Origin: Azolla pinnata
Taxonomy: Eukaryota > Streptophyta > Polypodiopsida > Salviniales > Salviniaceae
DNA length: 64,000 nt
Reading direction: 5' to 3'
Assembly: GCA_037176905.1 (NCBI GenBank)
Contig: JBBBWG010031642.1
Span: 3,243 to 67,242 of the forward strand
Positions 25,787 to 35,749 of this stretch are shown here, piece after piece; within the stretch, counting starts at the first letter, position 1, and each line of letters begins with the position of its first letter. The notes beneath the pieces were generated by a model, which was not told the origin of the DNA, did no database searches, and was given only the letters and a program-made list of their open reading frames with translations. The position numbers and the translations under genes were made by a program.

Positions 25787-27278
25787 CTTCTTCATGCTTG
25801 TTCTTCTTGCGGGAGACCGCAAGCGGGGTCCACAATTGAGCCCCCTTTGTACTGGTCATCACGTGCTCCAAGTGTTCCACAATTCCTTCAGTGAAAATGC
25901 TGAAGCCGAAGATGTCGAAATTGTCGTTCGAAAGAAATCCTTCTTCTTCTTCTTCTTCTTCTTCTTCTTCTTCTTCTTCTTTTGATTCTTCTCATTCTTT
26001 TTCTTCTGACTATTATTATAATTTGGCGACCGAAGATATGTTCGCCATTAAGGAATGGAAACGAATGCGTTTAAACGGCATCTACAGGACTAAGCACGTG
26101 GTCAAAAATCGGGGAAATTTGGTCAGGAGGAGCGCTTAATTGAAAATGCCATTCTTCTGCAGAGCCCTGTATGCTGCATCCGATCGAATCTTCGACGCCT
26201 CGAATCAACGAGTGCATGAACGACGACATTCTGACAACAACAATAGGAATGAGCACACCGTTGGGCGAACTTATTGACCTCGCAATGTCTTCCTGTAGCC
26301 GAAATGTCAACAGGTCTAGAAATAGTGATTTCACTATCTGGAAGTCTGAAAAAAAGAAGAAAAAAAAGCATCTTATTCAAAGCGACGGTAATGGTGTTGG
26401 AGGTTCTAGAGCCACCGATCCCTTCCAACGAAATTCAAAGCTCCTTTCTCGACATGCTGGTAGCAATCCCTCAAATTCTACTCAGACCCGACCTCATGAG
26501 AGTCGCCGAGTGTTGACTCAAGTTAACGGATCAGCCATCGATCGAGCAATAGTAAAAAAGCGTAGCCCGATGAATTTCTTATTATGCTTGGCAGGTTTCG
26601 AACTCGCAACCATCTACTATCCCCTCAACAGTCAAGGAAGAAGGTAGTCCGTCGTTTGATCAAAGGTTTGATGGGCAATTCCAGCGTCAGTTCGAGGGAC
26701 CCAGAACCACGTAAAAGTCGATTCATAACGACGGTGTGGTCAGCTGAGACATGACCATCATCAGAGTCTGATAAGATAAGACGTAATTCAGTAAGTCCAA
26801 CCATAATCCAAATCTCAGCTCACTTCAAAATGTTTTTTTTTACGAGAGAAGAAGTGCGCATCATCGACTGCGATTGAGATTTTCCTTCCGCAAACGGACA
26901 TATCGCAAAATTTAGCACCAACAGAAGAGCTCTAGAGGCCAAACAAATAGATGTATAAAGACACAAGACTTTCAAGAGTTTACATTGTCGCAGACCAACA
27001 AGAGGAGGGGGCTTTACGATCTCGGGAGGAGGAGAACGCTCCACCATATTTATTGGTACACAAGGGAGCCAGAATGTCAAACTCAAGCACACTAGGGAGG
27101 CTAAAAGGAGGCTAATAATTTAACTGGCTCGATGAGCGACGAACAAGATACATCCGACGACAATCGATCGATCGACATTGTTGATTGGCTCGATGAGCAA
27201 CGATTCGAGATACGTTCAACGGCGATCGATCGATCGATCGATCCGGCACACGGATGACGCCTCTCCAGGAGGAAGTAC
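25703..27278. other. Intergenic, 1.6 kb, no supported gene
   Basis: It contains (TTGC)n at about 25756-25786 and (TTC)n at about 25944-25981. A weak 82-codon frame at 25891 on the plus strand has a poly-Ser start, and a 158-codon frame starts at 26171. Neither shows a domain or splice context. A TTCGAA-centred string near 26596 resembles a pol III B box on the minus strand. Confidence 0.4.
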
Positions 27279-27472
27279 CTACCTGGCCATGTCGAACTTT
27301 CGGACGGCTTTTTTCCAGACGCTGGAGAGGGAGGCGCGGAAGCCCGAGTCGGCGGTGCCACCCACGACATTGCCGCCGCCATTGTTGTTGATGATGTTGT
27401 TGCTGTTGCTGTTGCTGTTGCTGTTGTTGTTGTTGTTGTTGCTGTTGTTGTTGCTGTTGCTGTTGTTGTTGC

Positions 27473-27530
<58 letters not shown>

Positions 27531-27535
27531 ATTGC

Positions 27536-27581
<46 letters not shown>

Positions 27582-30500
27582 ATTGTTGCCTCCTTCCCAC
27601 CTTTCAAGGTGGTTGTTAAAGAAGAAGGAAGTGCCGCTCCCGGCCTTCCTCAGCGTCGGCATAACCACCATCTCCTCCTCTTTCCAGACCTCGGTGGTGG
27701 CGGTGGCAGCGGCGGCAGCTGCATTTGCACTTGCATTTTTGCCACCATCGTCTCGCTTCTTCATCATCATCGCCTTCTCCGCTCTCCTCCTCGCCAATGG
27801 CGGAGGCGTCGACAAGCTCCTCTCCCTCCTCCTCGGGCTCACGCTCCGGCTCCCCCTCCTCACCACCGACACCGACCGATGCCGCTGATGATGATGCTGA
27901 TGCTGATGGTTCTGCTGATGGTTCTGCTGATGGTTCTGGTGACAATGCTTCTGTTGGTGCCAAGGGCGGCGATGCATCTCCTTGTCCTCATTCCCTGCCC
28001 TGTTCTCTGGAAGCCAAATGAGCTGCCTTCCCTCTGAATGCTTCGATTTCTTCACCTCCCCTTCTGTCATCGAATGCCGCCGATCCATCCTCCCGATTCG
28101 CCCCTTCTCTCCACCACCATTCACAGTGGTATTATGCCTCCTCCAGCCCACAACTCCCTCCTCCCTCTTCTGCCCTTCTTCTCCTCTCCGGACCCAAACC
28201 GGCTTAGCTGGTGATGGTGATGGTGATAGCGATGGTGATGGTGATGCCTTCGTGGTGGGATCGAGCTCCGCGGGCTCTGTCATGCTCTGGGATGGCGATT
28301 CCACCAAGAAATCTTGCAGCTTCGGATGGATCCCCAAGCTCCGCTGCCGCTTGAGACGCTCCTCTCGCTCGCGCCGTGCTCGCATCTTCTCCACGAATTC
28401 CTTCTCGCACTCGATCTGGAATGCCAATTCGGCACATTCTTCAGCTTCTCCTTCTCCTTCTCCTTCGTCTTCTTCTACGGCTTCCACAGCTTTTCCTCGG
28501 ACATTGCCATCGTCGTCGTCGTCGTCGTTGTTCAGCTTCAGCCCTGCGAAGCTGGATAGAAGCTCCATCTTCAGCTCCTTGAGCTCGGAATGGCCCCTCG
28601 ATCTTCGCCGGATGGAAGGCATGTTGTTGTTGGTGTCGGAGATGCTGTTCGGAGCTGCACGCTTGAAGGTATGGCTCGCAGGAGCACGCCGGCGCCATGG
28701 GCTCAATACATGACGGCTTTTCGTCTTCGCTCCCTCCAGCTTCTTCTTCATCTTCTTCTTCCCCATGGAGAGTTCGACCTCTACATGTTGTGCCTTCCCC
28801 TGATCTTGGCCATCATCCTTAGCCATATTCGTTGGGACATGGCTTTGATTGTCTGCCCTAATCTGTTCTCCTCCTCCTTCCTCTGACCCCTCCTCCTCCT
28901 TTGGCTCCTCACCTCTTTCCTCTTTCTCTGCTTCAGGTTCAAGCAACAGCTTCTTGAGCCATTTGTCTAGATTGAACTTCCCCAGGCGTTTCACCCGTTC
29001 TTCTTCATCCTCTTCTTCATCATCATCTTTGGTGGCCTCAGCCATGGCAGCATTCACCTTCCCCTTCATCTCCAATACCTCTTGCAAGAGCTCATCTAGC
29101 TGCTCATCGTCTCGAGTCCTCAAAGCCTCCACTTTCTCTCCCTTATCCTGGCGCCAAGCTCCTCCATCAAACCTACTACTACTACTAGGGGGGTCATCCT
29201 CGGCTTCGTCACGAATCGACCCAACATTGGGATCCCCATTATCACCCATCGATTCTTCTACATTAGCTTCTTCATCATCAAACAGAAATGCTTCTACATC
29301 GTTCGTCTCTAAGCTCTTTCGCTTTGTTCCGCAATTCGTCGTTGGGATACCTTTGTGTTTCTGATCCTGGTCTGATGAATTTCTGACGGCCCTAAGCTGA
29401 GCATCTATCTCCGGGGGGGGCTTGCCAGTAGTAAACCCGGAAACTTCGTCATCCTCTTCTTCTGCCTCTTCTTCTTCCTCTTCCTCCACTTCATTCGAAG
29501 CACTGTATTCCTCTTCTTTTGCCAGCGAGTCGATGCTATCTTCCTCAATACTGAAATCCGTGGTGTTGTCAAAGGAATGCTCCTCGGTGGATTCTTCTTC
29601 CGGAAATGCTCTTGGTCGATGGAGCTCGGCTTCATCAAATAGCTGGATGGGCCACTGTCTTCCGCTTCTCATCTTGCCAATGGATGTTGATTTCACGCAG
29701 GCTATGGATGCCGGTTTAACACAAGTGCCAACGTCTGTATGCTCTACATTGCGGGTCCGTTTGATGAATGCCGGCCTAGCAATGGCTTCTAAGCTCTCCC
29801 TCTGCTTCACTCTCCTCATGAGATCCATCTCTGCAGCATCGCATGTCGCTTTCTGCGACTCGAGCCTCGCCAGCAACGCATTGCATGCAGCTTGGTTCAG
29901 CCTCGCTTGCTCTTTGTACACCACGCACCTGCACACAGCCCAAAACACTTTGAATCGATCAGAATCATTGTGATGCTTTCTAAAATATGGATATAGAAAA
30001 TTCAATTGAGGTTTCACTCATGTCGCAGATGAGGATCGGGATTAGGATGAAGATGGTAATGCGTAGGTGGGTTTCTATAGTTCGATCAAATCAACAGGAT
30101 TTTCAGAACGCACTGGTGCATTGTGTCTCTGATCATCTTATCTAGGCAAAGCCTGTATTGAGATTGTGTCTCGGACCATTTCCTTTGTTTTTCGACACGT
30201 TTCCTCTCTTTTGCAAGTACCCTCTCTAGCTCCTCAAGAACGGACTTCTCCTCGTCGTTGTGGCTCCTCAATATTTTGAGCTCATCTTCCAATAATATGA
30301 GCTCTTCTTCTTTCTTCTTCTTCTCTTCTTCCTGCGCCTTCCGCCTCCTTTGTTCTTTCTGTATCCCACTAACAACTAATGCAGTGGCATCCTCCTTGTT
30401 CTCCTTGTCCACCTTCCATTCTCCCTTCATAATACGGAACTGAGAAGATCATGCACCAAGAAAATAATTAGCACATGCTGTTGGCGAGAACCAGCCAGCA

Positions 30501-32418
30501 CACATTGCTTTGATCCTATGTACCTTATCTTTTATTTGAACAGTAGATCGATTGACCAGCATCGGCTCCAGCTCTTTGATCTCCTTCCAATTACCGGGGC
30601 CAAGCTTTTGCACTGCCCTTTTCAGGGCCTCTTCCTCATCAGAAGTCCAACGCCGCCGGATGGGTGTGCCTTTAGATATACATCAAAGATGTAAGCTCAC
30701 ATTTTGAGAATATATATATTTCACACCAGTGTCTGTGTGTATGTCTGTGACTGTGAGTATATACATTACATCCATAACAACATCCATGCGATGTACACGA
30801 GGATCTAACACATGCATTTCTCACCATTGTTCACAGCTTGATAGGTTTGTTTTGTTGTTGCTGGTCCTGTTATTGCAGTGGTTGCTCTGTTGTGGTTAAG
30901 TAACCTTAGAGTATCATCCATTGCTTTGTGGACCTTAACAATGGCAGCTGCTGCAGGTCCCACTTCAGTCTTCCTTTCACAGAAGTGCCGGGGCCAAGAA
31001 TGGCACTCAGCAACGAGAGCGTCATCGAGTTGTTCATTCTCTCCGCCTTGAAAAAACAGAGCAAATGCTCTTTGCCTATACCACCCAACAAACATTGGGA
31101 AAAACCAAGCAATGTAAAGAACCCTATATCCATCACCCCTGTTATCCCTATAGTCTCATACCAGGCTCTAGTCTTGGCCTCACCTGAATTCAGCATTCTT
31201 GGAAGAGAAGGCGGCAAGGAATTGATTAACCGAAATCCCGATCTGAAGATCCCACCAAGGCACCATGAACTCGAGCTTTGTTCCTTTCTTTTGGTTAACT
31301 TGCCATTGCACGATACGAAGGTTGCCCACAACTGTCTTTCCTCCCCCTGTCCATTACCTCATATATGTTAGATATCATGCCTCAATTTCCCCAAGCATAT
31401 ACAATTGCTATGCAGATATGCATATAGCCACATTCTGACAACTTGACATACGGCACATCCACTTTTGTTATGGACGACAGCACCTAATAATTAGGCTTAT
31501 GCATCTGTGCATAACAATGGATTACTTGAACCTTCATGTTTTGCTTACTTGAATGGGGAAACCAATGATCGACCTCCCAAGCTAGTGGAGAAGCTGGATC
31601 TGCATTCCAATATACAACATTTCCATATATGTCGATCCGGAATTTCGCCGGGTCGAAACCAGCATTACTAAATTGAAGGGACACCAGAACATTGTTGTGT
31701 CAAATCTCGGTGAATCATAATCACAACTTGACAAGAAACACTGAACACTTAAAATCTTCATACAGAAAACCAAAACACGGTCCTCAGAGCATCAAATTTT
31801 GTGTATCAATCCTAATGAGTTGCAATCACATGTTGGGACAAACAATGTGGATGACTCTCACTAGTAGACTACACTGTCATTGCATGGTGCTCCATAGATT
31901 ATGTTCAGAACAGGGCTAAATGAATACCTTTGATGATTATATCAACGTCAAAAAATGAAGAAGACAGGAGGAGAACAAACCCCAAGTGATCGAGCTGTTG
32001 CCACAGAAATTCGGCATGTCGTCGGGCATTTGCTGGGTCTCGCTCCTCTTCGTCGACATAGGGGAACAAATCGTCGAATTCTTTGAGCTTTTTCATCTGC
32101 TCAAGAAGGGGAAGCAAGCAAGCAGCTGAATCTCGCTAGCCACATTCTACCTAAAGGCGTAAGCAGCAATGCCAGACACACCGAAGATGCAAGAATTTCG
32201 AAACATGCCTGCACATTACGGGGTTGGAGTATATGTCGTACCTCTTCTTCTAACGGTGAGTAGGGTTGGAATCTCTGAGGAGGACCTTCGGTGTAAGGCG
32301 TGATGAGACCTTGCATCTGTATGTACGCGTGCCGGCAAAGCTTTCCATAGCCTCGCGGATACCCTAGTTGATCATCCACGACTCTCTCCTCCTCTGTCAA
32401 CACCGTTTTCGCAAACAT
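27279..32418 (-). CDS. HNH-like domain + Myb/SANT + coiled-coil nuclear protein, 1315 aa
   Basis: Eight exons on the minus strand: 32418-32242, 32096-31981, 31667-31549, 31346-31184, 31075-30825, 30669-30524, 30439-30114, 29928-27279. All phases join to 1,315 aa. The N-terminus (MFAKTVLTEEERVVDDQLGYP) and the following segment match an uncharacterised land-plant family I recall. Residues 131-159 read like an HNH-nuclease core: DHWFPHSRGG, then NL at 146-147, then N155 and KKG. Residues 280-331 form a Myb/SANT repeat (W283, W303, and VQIKDKFR, close to the telobox VDLKDKWR). Residues about 345-460 are a Lys/Glu-rich coiled coil (MIRDTMHQCVVYKEQARLNQ). The large last exon is acidic, then basic, with about 70 mostly Asn codons before a short conserved-looking end. 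Nuclease activity is not proved. An upstream in-frame Met at 32628 exists. Confidence 0.82.
27388..27586. repeat. (TTG)n tract encoding poly-Asn
   Basis: Nearly 200 bp of TTG with TGC interruptions, read on the minus strand as AAC/AGC (Asn with some Ser). It lies in the last exon of the HNH-Myb gene, about 30 codons before its stop. The length is likely variable between individuals. Confidence 0.9.
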
Positions 32419-32688
32419 CGTCTTTGATGTCTGGCTTCGTGGAGGGCGTTGGAGGCCCAGAGAGACCGTGGACGAGACTGCTTCAGGTTTGAAGAAGCCA
32501 GACCTGAGCGAGCTCGAGCTGATTCTCTGCGGGGGGGAGAGAGAGGAGGAAGAGAAAAACTGTGTGTTTCGTGGTTCTGAAAAACAGGGGAAGAAGAAAG
32601 AAAGAAAGAGCAATTTGCCAACGGTCACTAGTTCTTCCTCATTTCAAAAAAAAAACTTCCAACTCCACATGAGAGAAATCCTCTCTTG
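32419..32688 (-). promoter_or_regulatory. 5' leader and proximal promoter of the HNH-Myb gene
   Basis: The frame stays open upstream of the chosen Met to 32628, adding 70 Ser/Phe-rich residues. I keep the inner Met because it begins the conserved family N-terminus. If the outer Met were used, the protein would gain a hydrophobic, presequence-like start, which would change the expected compartment. Confidence 0.35.
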
Positions 32689-32691
32689 GGT

Positions 32692-32746
<55 letters not shown>

Positions 32747-32812
32747 ATTTAGGGTTAGGGTTAGGATTTAGGGTTAGGGTTAGGGTTTAGGGTTAAGGGT
32801 TAGGGTTATGGC
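32689..32812. repeat. Telomere-like higher-order array (19-bp unit)
   Basis: TTTAGGG followed by two TTAGGG (or TTAGGA) hexamers repeats five to six times as a regular 19-bp unit, then decays. It mixes the Arabidopsis-type heptamer with the hexamer. It sits about 270 bp upstream of the start codon of the HNH-Myb gene. Confidence 0.9.
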
Positions 32813-33140
32813 TAGGGATCTAGCTCTCAGGATTAGGGTTAGGTCCGGTTCCCAGGGTTAGGGTTTTAGTTTCTGTTCGGGTGAGCCCATAACAGCTGTC
32901 GATTCCGCCCTCGAACAGTCATGTTGCCTGATTGAGCGAGTTCTGTGTGATCACTAGTTCATCTGTAATCTCTCAGGGATTATTGTTTAGGGTTAGGGTT
33001 ATGGCTAGGGGTCTGGGGTTAGGTCCGGTTCCCAGGGTTAGGGTTATAGTTTCTCTTCTGGCGAGCCCATAACAACTGTCGGTTCTGTCCTCGAACAGTT
33101 TTGCCTGATCGAGCGAGTTCCATGCCCAATCGCCAGCATA
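32790..33140. repeat. Two-copy tandem duplication, about 195 bp, with telomere-like core
   Basis: TTAGGGTTATGGCTAGGG, TTAGGTCCGGTTCCCAGGG, GAGCCCATAACA, CTCGAACAGT and GAGCGAGTTC recur in the same order at about 32795-32950 and 32990-33125. The duplication contains and borders the telomere-like array. Confidence 0.85.
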
Positions 33141-34150
33141 ATCATTCGCAGTCTTCCCCGTTCACCATTTGCTCGTCGCATGGGGCGGCTTTCGGACACG
33201 GGCGTGATCGTCTGCCCAGGCGCATCGTTTCGGATGCGCGGCGGCTGCCGTAGCTCGTGGTCATAGGAAGCAGGAGGAGCGTACATATACTTACGTGGGT
33301 AGTCGGTACGTACGACGTGGAGAGGAGAACCGACTCCGGTTACAAAGGACATTTATACGGATTGGATCGTTCTACCCCGGTTCGATTCGATTCGATTCGG
33401 GTCTTCTTCGGGCTCGTGACATGAGGGATCGATCGATCAGCAGCGAGAAAGCGAGGAGCATGACGACACGTGCATTATCGGCAATAAATGCATGAGGAGG
33501 CGGAGGCGAAGATTCGACGACGTAGTAGTACGAGCGGGGCGTACGTGCGTACGTACATAACGTGCGTACGACGAGTTAATGCATTGGATCAGTGTTGGTG
33601 GGGGGGGGATAAGGATGCGGCGTTCCGACGCGGGGCAGCATGGCACGAGAATCAGCTCCCCCGATTATTAACTGAGGAAGAAGAAGGGCAAGTAATGCCG
33701 ATTGAGGCGGAGAAGGAAAGCATCGATTCCGACGGGCATAAATGTTCCTCAACCGCTTGCTCGTAGGGCGATCGGGATCCATGATCGGGCCGGGGACGGA
33801 TCTTCTCTCCCGATTCGCAACCCAACTGTTTTTTTCAATATATTCGCAGGGTTTTCGTTTCCCCCCCACCCCCAAAATAAAACTCCTTGCATTAGTTATA
33901 ACTTGGTCGCAAAAATGACATTTTACAGCGAATCAAAGCGATACAGAATGCTCCATCTGTCGTATTCCGATCGGGTAATCGAAGGTGGAAATATCCAACG
34001 AGGGGAAACCGAGGGTTAGATTTAGAGTCAGCACCTTGGAGATATCATGATGCTGTAGGTGGCGGAAATAGAAAATTCGGCGGTAAATAACTAATCGTAT
34101 ATGATTTTCAATTGGTGGTGGTGGGATTTCTTTCGAGGGGAGGGGGGTAA

Positions 34151-34183
<33 letters not shown>

Positions 34184-35600
34184 AGGGGGGATGAAAGCGG
34201 TCTCGTGAACGCACGATCCGATCCGCGATCCGATCCGATCGTTCTCGCACATTGCTCTGCGGAAACATCGATCAAGTCCAGGTTCATTGCACCTCGTGCA
34301 AAGTGGGCGACCCGACGGGCGGGCGGGCGGGCAGACGGGCGAGCGAACGGGCGGGCGGACGCATCTTTCGTCGATGTGTATGCATGTGAATGTGTTGTTG
34401 TGGGGCCCTGATGAATGTGTTGGGGTCGTCGCGAAAGCCCATCGGCGCCTTGGATTTGCATCCAAGTGCATCGTACCTACTCTAAGCGCGAGCGCAAAAG
34501 AGCTCATTACGAGGGCCGGGGGGATCATCGGCCCCCGAATCTGCCTTGAATCTGCCTCGATTTCGGCCGCAGGGATCTGTCTATATTCAGTGTATCCACT
34601 TCGACGAGGGGGGATAGGGGGAATCCACACACACAGAGACATCGCTTTGCCTCTCTATTGCAATCGTGTTGGGCATCGGCACTGTTAAAAAAAAAAAAAC
34701 AGGCAAAGAAATAAAAAGATATATACAAAGGAAAGAAAGGAAAGGTTGCTGATGGTGAGCAATTCGGTGGTTCCACCCTGACACATACATACATACATTT
34801 GGAGCTGTATAGCCATGAGCAGGACAAATTGTATATAACTCCCATCAATCCGAGGCCCGCCCATCCATGAAAACATGAGATGTCCAGGGGTCAAAACCTG
34901 CCCCGTACAATATCCGACTTTTCCACATGCATCCGGCTTGCGAACAAAACCCTGATTTGAGGATCGGCTCCTTATCTAGACATCACTGTTCGGCAACGGA
35001 AATCGGATGAGGGCGGGGGTTGGGGATAACGAAACCGACAAGCACAAAGGGTGAAAGGAGGCGAGGGGGGGAGGGCATTGTAAACGTACAGAGCTGCGGC
35101 TAGATTTGCTGTTTCTGCGACTCTGCGAGGGTTTAACAAAGAAAGACGCGCACCGATCCCTCTCACGTCCTCGCGGCTCCAGAAGGATAACATCCGCGGA
35201 CGAAGCTCGCGAAGCAGAGGAGATCTGGACTTGGCCGATCGATCGGCTACCGATAGCGACAGCTGAGTGAGTATGGTCGGGATCTCGGTCCAAAGTCAGG
35301 GCATCTTGTAACTACATGTACCCCATGGCTTAGACTTGCCCACATGACAGCAAGATTCCATCCATATACACCCACCATTCTTGTGCCTTTTGTTTTTTCT
35401 TTAGAATTAGGGAGAGGGGGGGGGCTTATTCCCTCATCAGATACATATTCCTCCCCCTCTGGATTTATCCTTTTGCTCTTTGATTCCTCCTCCTCCTCCT
35501 CCCCACATGATTCACAGTATATTCCTCCACATCCATGATTCAATTAGGGCTTAACCCACTCACTTAATTACTCCTCCTGCCCTCTTTACCTCCTCCATCA
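33141..35600. other. Intergenic between divergent HNH-Myb and HHO genes, GC-rich, no gene seen
   Basis: The region is richer in GC than its surroundings. It has CGTACG-type alternating runs near 33540-33570, (GA)n at about 34155-34182, a GGCG/GACG run at 34316-34365 and an A homopolymer near 34686. Frames of 60-180 codons on both strands overlap one another and have no domain signature. This is probably promoter DNA for the two flanking genes. Confidence 0.45.
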
Positions 35601-35606
35601 TTAGCT

Positions 35607-35616
35607 TATATAAAAG
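35607..35616 (+). promoter_or_regulatory. TATA box of the HHO/NIGT1-type gene
   Basis: TATATAAAAG is a near-consensus plant TATA box, 134 bp upstream of the ATG at 35750. It leaves room for a leader of about 100 nt. Confidence 0.55.
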
Positions 35617-35749
35617 GCAATTTGGATCATAGTGTCAACATGCACGCATCATCGTGTTGATCGCTTTTCCACAGTGGGAGAGAAAGAGCGCTAAATCCGA
35701 TCGGCGAGCGGAATCAGAAGAAAGACGAGCCCCGAGCCCCGAGCCCCCG

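Noticed and set aside
26560-26640. Possible tRNA or SINE on the minus strand (AGTTCGAAACC B-box-like string)
   Set aside because: No A box at the right distance and no cloverleaf; one short match is not enough.
27388-27586. Poly-Leu, poly-Thr and poly-Cys frames over the TTG tract
   Set aside because: They are other-frame translations of the poly-Asn codons in the HNH-Myb gene.
33044-33352. Minus-strand 102-codon frame with a protein-like look
   Set aside because: It overlaps the telomere-like tandem duplication and has no splice context or domain.
34091-34642. 183-codon minus-strand frame
   Set aside because: It runs through GA and GGCG low-complexity DNA, several frames are open there at once, and nothing is conserved.
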